Origin: JALYUM01 sp036688685
GTDB taxonomy: Bacteria; Pseudomonadota; Gammaproteobacteria; Burkholderiales; Burkholderiaceae_D
Reading direction: 5' to 3'
DNA: 64,000 bases
NCBI RefSeq assembly: GCF_036688685.1
Contig: NZ_JAQQPS010000005.1
Coordinates: forward strand, 1 to 64,000
How positions within the stretch are numbered: the stretch's first letter is position 1; each line of letters starts with the position of its first letter. Shown piece by piece: positions 50,611 to 57,598 of the stretch. The notes under the pieces were generated by a model. The model had not been told where the DNA came from. It was given only the letters and a program-made list of their open reading frames with translations, and did not search any database. The translations under genes were made by a program, and so were the position numbers.

Positions 50611-51549
50611 ATGAATACGCTGCCATCACACGTCAAAATAGTCGAAGTGGGCCCGCGCGACGGCCTGCAAAACGAAAAGGAAGCGGTCAGCGCCGCCGTC
50701 AAAATCGAACTGGTCGACCGTCTCACGCGCGCCGGGTTTGTAAACATTGAAGCGGCGTCGTTCGTGTCGCCCAAATGGGTGCCGCAGATGGCCACCAGCA
50801 CCGAGGTGATGGCGCAGATCACGCGAAAGCCCGGCACCATCTACTCGGTGCTGACGCCAAATATGCAGGGCTTTGAGGCCGCACTGGCCGCCGGGGCCGA
50901 TGAAGTGGTGATCTTCGGCTCGGCATCGGAGGCGTTCTCGCAAAAGAATATCAACTGCTCGATTGCGGAGTCGATCGCGCGCTTCGAACCGGTGGCGCAA
51001 GCGGCCAAAGAACACGGCCTGCGCCTGCGTGCGAGCATCAGCTGCGCGTTCGGCTGCCCCTACCAGGGCGACGTGCCGCTGGACGCCGTGGCCGACGTGG
51101 TGACCCGCATGGCGGCGCTGGGCGTTGATGAGATCGACATTGCCGACACCATCGGCGTGGCCACCGCGCGCCAGACCCAGGCGGTGATGCTGCGCGCGGC
51201 CCGTGAATTCCCGCTGTCCGGCCTGTCGGGCCACTTCCACGATACCTACGGCCAGGCCTTGGCGAACATTTATGCCAGCCTGGAAGTGGGCGTGGCGATT
51301 TTTCACGCGTCGGTGGCGGGACTGGGCGGCTGTCCGTATGCGAAGGGCGCCACCGGCAACGTGGCCACCGAAGATGTGCTGTATCTTTTGCAGGGACTGG
51401 GGATCGCCACGGGTGTGGATTTGGCGCAGGTGGTAGCGGCGGGCCAGTTCATTTCGCAGCAACTGGGACGCAAGGGCAACAGCCGCGCGGGCAATGCGCT
51501 GGCGGCGAAATACGGAACTGCGTGGGCAGGCGAAAAAAACACGGCCTAG
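50611..51549 (+). CDS. liuE: Hydroxymethylglutaryl-CoA lyase
   Basis: 312 residues. Aldolase TIM barrel: VEVGPRDGLQNEK near the start (Arg and Asp of the active site), GFVNIEAASFVSPKWVPQMA, SCAFGCPYQGDVP, the HFHDTYGQALANI metal His and AGLGGCPYAKGATGNVATED (catalytic Cys). It cleaves HMG-CoA to acetoacetate and acetyl-CoA, finishing leucine degradation. It is the last gene before a bidirectional terminator. Confidence 0.96.
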   Translation: MNTLPSHVKIVEVGPRDGLQNEKEAVSAAVKIELVDRLTRAGFVNIEAASFVSPKWVPQMATSTEVMAQITRKPGTIYSVLTPNMQGFEAALAAGADEVVIFGSASEAFSQKNINCSIAESIARFEPVAQAAKEHGLRLRASISCAFGCPYQGDVPLDAVADVVTRMAALGVDEIDIADTIGVATARQTQAVMLRAAREFPLSGLSGHFHDTYGQALANIYASLEVGVAIFHASVAGLGGCPYAKGATGNVATEDVLYLLQGLGIATGVDLAQVVAAGQFISQQLGRKGNSRAGNALAAKYGTAWAGEKNTA

Positions 51550-51556
51550 AACGGAA

Positions 51557-51584
51557 AAAGCCCCACAGCGAACTGTGGGGCTTT
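51557..51584. terminator. Bidirectional terminator between liuE and tRNA-Pro
   Basis: AAAGCCCCACAG-CGAA-CTGTGGGGCTTT, a perfect 12-bp stem with A and T runs on the two sides. It would stop liu transcripts rightwards and the tRNA transcript leftwards. Confidence 0.85.
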
Positions 51585-51595
51585 CCGGAATACTT

Positions 51596-51672
51596 TGGTC
51601 GGAGTACAAGGATTCGAACCTTGGACCCCCTGGTCCCAAACCAGGTGCGCTACCGGACTGCGCCACACTCCG
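51596..51672 (-). tRNA. tRNA-Pro (anticodon TGG)
   Basis: 77 bases with the CCA end encoded. The 5' acceptor strand CGGAGTG pairs with the 3' TACTCCG end apart from one position. The D-arm starts GCGCAGTCCGGTAGCGC; the anticodon loop is TTTGGGA within a CCTGG/CCAGG stem; the T-arm contains GGTTCGAATCC. The TGG anticodon reads proline codons. Confidence 0.96.
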
Positions 51673-51684
51673 ACGAGGAAACGC

Positions 51685-51714
51685 ATTATGACAGGTTGGC
51701 GCTCAGCAGGTCAA
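51685..51714 (-). promoter_or_regulatory. Promoter of tRNA-Pro
   Basis: On the minus strand TTGACC (51709-51714) and CATAAT (51685-51690) are 18 bp apart. The predicted transcription start is a few bases before the tRNA 5' end. Confidence 0.65.
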
Positions 51715-51761
51715 GGGCACAAAGGAGAATGTTTGAAAATGACGATAATGAAGGCAGGCGC

Positions 51762-52352
51762 ATGATTGCTGCGGCGACCCCAAGAATCTCGACCAGACGC
51801 GTCATCATTGGCGTGGGACTGTCGATGCTGGCGCACGTGGTGCTGCTGAGCGCGTGGCGACCGGCGCCGCAGCCGACCATGGCGGCGCCACCGGTGGCGG
51901 CGCCGATCGTGCTGCGCCTGCAGCCGCCAGCGGCTCCCGTGCAGGTCGTCGAAGCGCCAGCGCCGGCTTCGATCCCGGCCACACGCAGCAAGCCAGCTGC
52001 AGCGCCACGGGTGATTGCCGTGGCGCCGAAAGCGCCGGCGCTTGTGGCACCGGCACTGGTGCTCGAGGCGCAGCCGGTGGAAGAACCGGCGCCGGCGCCG
52101 AAAAAGTTCGACCTGGAGGCCGCGCGCTCGACGGCGCGCGTGGTGGGCGTGCAGGATGCGCCGAATGCGGACGATGCGCCGCTGGGGCGCTTGAAGAAGC
52201 AGCAGCTGGAGGACCAGTTTCAGCCGGAGTCGAAGGCGGCGCGGGCGATCTCGGCGGCCAAGCGCGGAGATTGCAAGGATGGGCTGCCAGGCGGCTTGCT
52301 GGCGCCGCTGATCATGTTGACGCAGAAGGCGGGGACGGGGTGCAAGTGGTAG
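51762..52352 (+). CDS. Membrane-anchored Pro/Ala-rich protein (TonB-like N-terminus), unknown
   Basis: 196 residues from ATG 51762; ATG 51729 in the same frame has GGAG too close upstream. One N-terminal membrane segment (VIIGVGLSMLAHVVLLSAW) is followed by a long Pro/Ala/Val-rich stretch to about residue 120, reminiscent of TonB periplasmic spacers. The C-terminal part has AAKRGDCKDG and KAGTGCKW, with two Cys that may pair. No TonB C-terminal domain is seen. The function is unknown; an inner-membrane protein reaching into the periplasm is likely. Confidence 0.72.
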   Translation: MIAAATPRISTRRVIIGVGLSMLAHVVLLSAWRPAPQPTMAAPPVAAPIVLRLQPPAAPVQVVEAPAPASIPATRSKPAAAPRVIAVAPKAPALVAPALVLEAQPVEEPAPAPKKFDLEAARSTARVVGVQDAPNADDAPLGRLKKQQLEDQFQPESKAARAISAAKRGDCKDGLPGGLLAPLIMLTQKAGTGCKW

Positions 52353-52380
52353 GGAACGCTTGCACCGTTCTACGCAAAGC

Positions 52381-52464
52381 CGTCATACCGACGCAAGTCG
52401 GTACCCATGCTGCGTGCGCGGTGCTGCGACTTCGCTATGGGCCCCGGCGTTCGCCGGGGTGACG
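52381..52464. repeat. REP-like palindromic intergenic repeat
   Basis: Two hairpins, ACCGAC-GCAA-GTCGGT and CCCCGGC-GTTC-GCCGGGG, flanked by GTCAT and GTGAC and by CCCAT/ATGGG. This double-hairpin form is typical of dispersed repetitive extragenic elements in related bacteria. It lies between convergent genes. Confidence 0.7.
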
Positions 52465-52480
52465 GTCTTTAAGCCAACAA

Positions 52481-53404
52481 CTACTCCCCCTTGATCTCCA
52501 GCGCCCTGTCATACAAGGCATTTTTTTTGCGCCCCGTAATTTGCGCCGCCAGGTTCGCCGCCTGCTTCACCGAGCACTCCTTCAATAAAATCTGCAAAAT
52601 CCGCTCGGCCTCCACATCGGCCGCATCGGTGGCCACGCTCGCGCCTTCGACCAGCACCACGAATTCCCCACGCTCGCGGTTCGCATCGGCCTTGACCCAT
52701 GCCACGGCCTCGGCCAGCGTGCAGCGGTGGATCTCTTCAAATAACTTGGTCAGTTCGCGCGCGAACACGATTTGCCGGCTTGGCGCGAACGCCAGCGCCA
52801 GCGCCTCGACGCTCTCGAGGATGCGGTGCGGCGCCTCGTAAAACACCAGCGTGGCCGGCACGTTGGCCAGTGCCGCCAGCGCCGATTCGCGCTGCTTCGC
52901 CTTGGCTGGCAGGAAGCCGACAAAATAAAACTGGTCGTTCACCAGGCCCGACGCCGACAAGGCCGTCACTGCCGCCGAAGGACCCGGCAGCGGCAGCACG
53001 CGCAGGCCGGCCGCGCGCACCGCGTCGACGATACGCGCACCCGGGTCGGAGACGCCCGGCGTGCCGGCGTCCGACACCAGCGCCACCCGTTCGCCAGCGA
53101 GCAAACGGCTGATCAGTTTCTCCGCCACTTCGCGCTCGTTGTGCTGGTGCGCCGCCAGCATCGGCTTCGACAAGCCGAAACGGCCCAGCAGCGCGCCGGT
53201 CTTGCGCGTGTCTTCGCAGGCGACGACGTCGGCAATGGCCAGCAGGTGCAATGCGCGCAGGGTGATGTCGGTGACGTTCCCGATCGGCGTGGCCACGATA
53301 TACAGCGTTGCGGTAGGATAGGACTGCTGCGCCGCTTCGCCGATGACGGGAAGCTGGGCAATGTGGCCAGGCAGGCTGGAAGGGGAATCTGTCGAATCTG
53401 TCAT
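52481..53404 (-). CDS. rsmI: 16S rRNA (cytidine-1402-2'-O)-methyltransferase
   Basis: 307 residues. The SAM-binding tetrapyrrole-methylase fold starts LYIVATPIGNVTDITLRAL and continues CEDTRKTGALL, LVSDAGTPGVSDPGARIV and LPGPSAAVTALSASGL. FYEAPHRILESVEAL is also diagnostic. It methylates the 2'-OH of C1402 in 16S rRNA. It diverges from lpoA with only 12 bp between start codons, the gene order known as yraL-yraM in E. coli. Confidence 0.96.
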   Translation of the reverse strand: MTDSTDSPSSLPGHIAQLPVIGEAAQQSYPTATLYIVATPIGNVTDITLRALHLLAIADVVACEDTRKTGALLGRFGLSKPMLAAHQHNEREVAEKLISRLLAGERVALVSDAGTPGVSDPGARIVDAVRAAGLRVLPLPGPSAAVTALSASGLVNDQFYFVGFLPAKAKQRESALAALANVPATLVFYEAPHRILESVEALALAFAPSRQIVFARELTKLFEEIHRCTLAEAVAWVKADANRERGEFVVLVEGASVATDAADVEAERILQILLKECSVKQAANLAAQITGRKKNALYDRALEIKGE

Positions 53405-53416
53405 GAGGGGGGATCA

Positions 53417-54652
53417 ATGCCGGTAAATAAACTCGCAAGCCTGGCCGCCGTGCTGGCGTCCGGCTTACTCGTGGGCTGCAGCACGCCGTGCAGCGCGCCG
53501 GGAGGATTGTGCGCGCCCATCGAGACAAATACAAGGTTGCCGCCACCCGCGCCACCCGTCCTCGCGCCCATTGCGCCGCCGCCGGAGGCCATCGTCACGA
53601 CCTCCCCCATCGACGTCCCCGATGCCATTGACGCCCCCCAACCCGCCTTGGCCCCCACCGGCCAGACCCGCATCGCCCTGCTGCTGCCGCTCAACTCCGC
53701 CACCCTGGCTGCGGCCGCCGACGCGCTGCGCGCCGGCTTCATGGCCGCTTATGAACGCGACCGCGCCGGTGTCATCATCGACCTGGTCCCCAGCGATGAC
53801 ACGCTCGACGCCACCCTGCGCGCCTACCGCGACGCGGCTGCACGCAACGACATGGTGGTCGGCCCGCTGCTGCGCCCTGCCGTGGCCGCCGTGGCCGCCG
53901 GCCCCGTGACGAAACCGACGCTGGCGCTGAACCACCCGGGCGACAGCACACCGCTGCCGCCGAGCATGCTCACCATTGGCCTGACGATCGAAGATGAAGC
54001 GCGCCAGGTCGCCGCCTGGGCCCACGCCGACTTTCCCACCGGCCGGCCGCTGGTGCTGACCGGGACAGCGGCCTGGCAGCGGCGCCTGGCGAGCGCCTTC
54101 CACGATCACTGGAACAAGCTTGGCAGCACGGCCTACCAGGTCGAACTGGCGCTGGTCGACGGCCACATTGCCGACAACGCGCTGGCCGAACTCAAAGTGC
54201 GCGTCGACATCGACGCCCCCGACTTCATTTTTGCCGCGCTCGACCCGGAACAGCTGCGCCAGGTACGGGCGGCGCTGGGCACGTCGCTGCCGGCCTATGG
54301 CACGTCGTCGGTCAATCCCGGCCGCGGCGCCGGCACCAGCGTGGCCGAACTCGATGGCGTGCGCATGCTCGATCTGCCGTGGCAGGTGCAGCCCGACCAC
54401 CCGGCCGCAATGGCCTATCCGCGCCGCGCCGGCGAAAACCGCAGCGCGCCTGACCTGGACCGCCTGTACGCGCTCGGGATCGACGCCTACCGCGTGGCGC
54501 GCGAAATGGCGCTGCATCCAGGACAAGCGATCACGCTCGACGGCGTCACCGGCCAGCTGAAAATCCAGGCGCAGGCGCCGCGCTTCGAGCGCAGCGAACT
54601 GCCGGTGATTTATCGCGGCGGTTTGTTTGAAGCGGCGACCAACACAAAATAG
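53417..54652 (+). CDS. lpoA: LpoA-type penicillin-binding protein activator
   Basis: 411 residues from ATG 53417 (GGGGGGA upstream). The lipobox is LLVGC. A Pro-rich linker precedes a periplasmic-binding-protein fold with TRIALLLPLNSATLAAAADALRAGFM, VVGPLLRPAV, TLALN and the C-terminal LYALGIDAYRVAREM. It corresponds to the C-terminal domain of E. coli LpoA; the N-terminal TPR domain is absent, as in shorter homologues. LpoA stimulates PBP1a at the outer membrane. The neighbours confirm it. Confidence 0.9.
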   Translation: MPVNKLASLAAVLASGLLVGCSTPCSAPGGLCAPIETNTRLPPPAPPVLAPIAPPPEAIVTTSPIDVPDAIDAPQPALAPTGQTRIALLLPLNSATLAAAADALRAGFMAAYERDRAGVIIDLVPSDDTLDATLRAYRDAAARNDMVVGPLLRPAVAAVAAGPVTKPTLALNHPGDSTPLPPSMLTIGLTIEDEARQVAAWAHADFPTGRPLVLTGTAAWQRRLASAFHDHWNKLGSTAYQVELALVDGHIADNALAELKVRVDIDAPDFIFAALDPEQLRQVRAALGTSLPAYGTSSVNPGRGAGTSVAELDGVRMLDLPWQVQPDHPAAMAYPRRAGENRSAPDLDRLYALGIDAYRVAREMALHPGQAITLDGVTGQLKIQAQAPRFERSELPVIYRGGLFEAATNTK

Positions 54653-54654
54653 CC

Positions 54655-55020
54655 ATGTGGCCCATCCTGCGCAAACGCTCGCCGAAGCAGGCGCAGGGCC
54701 AGGCCTGGGAACAGGTGGCGTGCAAGCATCTTGAACGGCATGGCCTGCAGCTGATTGAAGCGAACTTCACCTGCAAAGGCGGCGAAATCGACCTGGTCAT
54801 GCGCGACGGCGACGCACTCGTGTTCGTCGAAGTGCGCCAGCGCGCCGACCGCAAGCATGGCGGCGCCGCCGCCAGCATCACGCCTGCCAAACAGGCCCGC
54901 CTGACCGTCGCGGCCCAGGTCTACCTGATGCGTTATCGTTCAGTTCCGCCGTGCCGCTTCGACGTCGTCGCCATCGACGGCGACCAGCTCGACTGGCTGC
55001 GCAACGCCATTGGCTTCTAA
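54655..55020 (+). CDS. yraN: YraN family endonuclease-like protein (UPF0102)
   Basis: 121 residues, usual length. The restriction-endonuclease-like fold shows GQAWEQVACKHLERHGLQLIEANF, GGEIDLVMRDGDALVFVEVRQR (the Glu-Asp-Glu-x-Arg core) and RFDVVAID. Its biochemical role is unknown. It starts two bases after lpoA. Confidence 0.93.
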   Translation: MWPILRKRSPKQAQGQAWEQVACKHLERHGLQLIEANFTCKGGEIDLVMRDGDALVFVEVRQRADRKHGGAAASITPAKQARLTVAAQVYLMRYRSVPPCRFDVVAIDGDQLDWLRNAIGF

Positions 55021-55047
55021 AATAATGTAAGGAAACACCGGCAGGTG

Positions 55048-55076
55048 TGACCCCTGCGGTAGGACTGCACTATAAT
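55048..55076 (+). promoter_or_regulatory. Promoter immediately before diaA
   Basis: Perfect TATAAT at 55071-55076, with GTGACC at 55047-55052 as a weak -35 box 18 bp upstream. The diaA ATG at 55084 is seven bases past the -10 box, at the expected transcription start. A hairpin ACCG(G)CAGG/CCTGCGGT (55037-55060) overlaps the -35 region. Confidence 0.5.
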
Positions 55077-55083
55077 CGGCACT

Positions 55084-55680
55084 ATGAATACTCAACGCAT
55101 CCTCGCCCACTTCCAGGAGAGCGCCGACCTCAAGATGAAGTCGGCAGCTGCCCTGACCCAGCCCATTTCCCAGGCCATCGAGCTGATGTTCGGCGCCCTG
55201 TCCAATGGCAATAAAATCCTCGCCTGCGGCAACGGCGGCTCGGCTGCCGATTGCCAGCACTTTGCTGCCGAGCTGGTCGGCCGCTTCGAGCGCGAACGCT
55301 TCCCGCTGCCGGCCATGGCGCTGACGACCGATACGTCCATCATCACGGCGGTTGGCAACGACTACAGCTACAAAGAAATCTTTTCGAAGCAGGTGCAGGC
55401 GTTCGGCCAGGCCGGCGACATCCTGCTGGCCATCTCCACCTCCGGCAACTCGGCCAATGTGCTGGCCGCGGTCGAAGCGGCGCTGGAGCGCGAAATGCGC
55501 GTGGTCGCGCTGACCGGTAAAGATGGCGGCGCCCTGGCGCGCCTGCTGACCGACGCCGACGTCCACATCAACGTGGCCCACGCGCGCACCTGCCGCGTGC
55601 AGGAAGTGCACTTGACGGCCATCCATGCGATTTGCGACGGTATCGACGTTGCCCTGTTCGGCGGAGACGACAATGAATAA
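55084..55680 (+). CDS. diaA: SIS-domain protein DiaA/GmhA family
   Basis: 198 residues. The SIS domain shows KILACGNGGSAADCQHFAAELVG (about residues 44-66), LLAISTSGNSANVLAA and EVHLTAIHAICDGID. Both DiaA (DnaA-binding initiator factor) and GmhA (sedoheptulose 7-phosphate isomerase) share this fold. The rsmI-lpoA-yraN-X-BON order is that of E. coli yraO, so DiaA is the better name; isomerase activity cannot be excluded. No Shine-Dalgarno precedes the ATG. It overlaps the next gene by eight bases. Confidence 0.88.
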   Translation: MNTQRILAHFQESADLKMKSAAALTQPISQAIELMFGALSNGNKILACGNGGSAADCQHFAAELVGRFERERFPLPAMALTTDTSIITAVGNDYSYKEIFSKQVQAFGQAGDILLAISTSGNSANVLAAVEAALEREMRVVALTGKDGGALARLLTDADVHINVAHARTCRVQEVHLTAIHAICDGIDVALFGGDDNE

Positions 55681-56308
55681 CAAACCCGTGGCGAAAGCCG
55701 TCCTGTGCGCAGCCCTGCTGGCATCGGCTTTGTCGGTGACCGGCTGCTTTCCGCTGGTCGTCGGCGGCGTCGCCATGGGCGCGGCTGCCACGGCCGACCG
55801 CCGCACGCTGGGCGCGCAGACCGAAGACAAGTCGATCACGGTGAAAGCCGAGATGCGGCTGGGCAAGCTCGGTGGCGACAATGGTCACATCAACATCGCC
55901 AGTTTCAATCGCAAGGTGCTGATCACCGGCGAAGTGCCGGATGCGGCCACCAAGGCCACAGCCGAGCGCGAAGTGCGCGCCATCGAAGGCGTGCAATCGG
56001 TGGAAAACGAACTCATCATCGCCGGCCCGGCCAGCTACACGTCACGCTCGTCGGACGCGCTGGTCACCACCAAGGTCAAGGCCAGCCTGGTCGAGATGAC
56101 AACCATTTCGGCAGCATCGTTCAAGGTGGTCACCGAAAACGGCACCGTGTACCTGATGGGCCGTGTGACGCAACGCGAAGGCGATGTCGCCACCAACGTC
56201 ACCAGGGGCGTCACCGGCGTGCAGAAAGTGGTGAAACTGTTCGAGTACATCACCGAAGAAGAGCTGCGCGCAATCACCCCGCAGGCGACGCAGTCCATCC
56301 AGCTGTAA
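55673..56308 (+). CDS. dolP: BON-domain outer-membrane lipoprotein (DolP/YraP-like)
   Basis: 211 residues from ATG 55673. The lipobox is LSVTGC. Two BON domains (about 48-115 and 125-195) are visible, with KVLITGEVPDAATKA, IEGVQSVENEL and NGTVYLMGRVTQREGD. DolP supports outer-membrane integrity and amidase function. Length and the two-BON order match YraP. The start overlaps the diaA stop. Confidence 0.92.
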   Translation: MNNKPVAKAVLCAALLASALSVTGCFPLVVGGVAMGAAATADRRTLGAQTEDKSITVKAEMRLGKLGGDNGHINIASFNRKVLITGEVPDAATKATAEREVRAIEGVQSVENELIIAGPASYTSRSSDALVTTKVKASLVEMTTISAASFKVVTENGTVYLMGRVTQREGDVATNVTRGVTGVQKVVKLFEYITEEELRAITPQATQSIQL

Positions 56309-56315
56309 TACCACC

Positions 56316-56825
56316 ATGGCCGCCCCGACCTGGATCAAGCCTGCCGTCATCGGCGCCGTGCTGCTGGCACTGGCCGGCGCCGGCTTCATGACGCTGAACC
56401 ACCAGGCGGTGGCGCCCGCCTCGACGTTTACCAAACTCGACGGCCAGCCGCTCACCATGCAGAGCATGCGCGGCAAAGTCGTCATGGTCAATTTCTGGGC
56501 CACCTCGTGCACCACCTGCGTGGCCGAAATGCCGCAAATGGTCGACACCTACAACAAGTTCAAAGGCCAGGGGCTGGAATTTGTCGCGGTCGCCATGCGC
56601 TACGACCGGCCCGATTACGTCGTCAATTTCACGCAGACGCGCAAGCTGCCGTTCGTCGTGGCCTATGACGCGAGCGGCGCCCTGGCCAAATCCTGGGGCG
56701 ACGTCTCCATGACGCCAACCACCTTCGTGATCGGCAAGGACGGCACCATCCTCAAGCGCTATCTGGGTCAGCCCGATTTCGCGGCCCTGCACACGCTGCT
56801 GCAAGGCGCGCTGTCGAAAAGTTAA
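56316..56825 (+). CDS. TlpA/ResA-like membrane-anchored thioredoxin
   Basis: 169 residues. One N-terminal membrane anchor (about 8-30) precedes a thioredoxin fold with NFWATSCTTCVAEMPQM, giving the CxxC CTTC, and the cis-Pro region VSMTPTTFVIGKDG. It faces the periplasm and probably reduces disulfides, for example in cytochrome c maturation; no ccm genes are nearby. It begins seven bases after the BON gene. Confidence 0.92.
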   Translation: MAAPTWIKPAVIGAVLLALAGAGFMTLNHQAVAPASTFTKLDGQPLTMQSMRGKVVMVNFWATSCTTCVAEMPQMVDTYNKFKGQGLEFVAVAMRYDRPDYVVNFTQTRKLPFVVAYDASGALAKSWGDVSMTPTTFVIGKDGTILKRYLGQPDFAALHTLLQGALSKS

Positions 56826-56832
56826 TTATTTA

Positions 56833-56988
56833 GTGCCTATCCCAGTAGGTAGGAGGAAGCGGGTGGCGATGCATGGCAAGTGTGGGCAAGGCGAGAGGAG
56901 GACGCATGGCTAGCCATGCTACGACGAGCAACGCAGTCCACGCTTGTCAGGCGCGCCAGCAGCGACTCCGCACTACTGGGATAGGCAC
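56833..56988. repeat. 156-bp palindromic element with 16-bp perfect terminal inverted repeats
   Basis: Left end GTGCCTATCCCAGTAG (56833-56848) is the exact reverse complement of the right end CTACTGGGATAGGCAC (56973-56988). A perfect 16-bp palindrome, GCATGGCTAGCCATGC, lies near the middle, and AAGTGTGG/CCACGCTT pair between, so the whole can fold into one long hairpin. No reading frame is seen inside. It looks like a MITE-like or structural repeat element. Confidence 0.85.
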
Positions 56989-57410
56989 CTAGGATACAGA
57001 ATCATCTGGGTGCAGCGAAACAGCGCAATCGTCTTGCCGCTGCCCTGATCCGTCACCACCACATCCCACACCTGCGTCGTACGTCCCATGTGCACTGGTT
57101 TACCGATCGCTTCGATCACGCCTTCGCGCGCCGTGCCGAAGTGATTCGATTTCAGTTCGATGGTGGTAAAACTGCTGGCGCCCTGCGGCAGGTTGATCAT
57201 GCACGACACCCCCGCCACCGTATCGGCCAGCGAAATCACGCTGCCCGCATGCAGGAAGCCATTTGGCGCCAGTAACTCGCCTTTGACCGGCAATTGCGCC
57301 ACCAGTTCGGTGCCGTCGATGCGGGTAAATTCCACGCCCAGGTAACCGGGCAGGAAGGGCGCGGCCAGCTGGTTGATTTGCGCCGGCGTGTAGGTCTTTT
57401 TCTCGTTCAA
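56973..57410 (-). CDS. PaaI-like hotdog-fold thioesterase
   Basis: 145 residues. TTG 57410 is the start, supported by AGGAG seven bases upstream and no nearby ATG in frame. The hotdog core shows GFLHAGSVISLADTVAGVSC (the HxGxxxxLAD motif), then TTIELKSNHFGTA. It hydrolyses acyl-CoA thioesters, probably aromatic or medium-chain. The final residues CLSQ and the stop codon are encoded by the inverted-repeat arm of the adjoining palindromic element, so the original C-terminus was replaced. Confidence 0.88.
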   Translation of the reverse strand: MNEKKTYTPAQINQLAAPFLPGYLGVEFTRIDGTELVAQLPVKGELLAPNGFLHAGSVISLADTVAGVSCMINLPQGASSFTTIELKSNHFGTAREGVIEAIGKPVHMGRTTQVWDVVVTDQGSGKTIALFRCTQMILYPRCLSQ

Positions 57411-57598
57411 ATTCGTCTCCTGGTAAATCGTCCATCATACAAGTTCGTGGCGCACGCGGTGACGGGCCGACCACAGTGGCATGTTGCGCAGGTATTTCAT
57501 GCAAAGCGCGCTTCCCCGCTGGCTTTGTGTGAAAAATCACACTATGATCAATTCATAGGAATTTGATTCACTCAGACAATACTTTTGATCGAGAAGCG

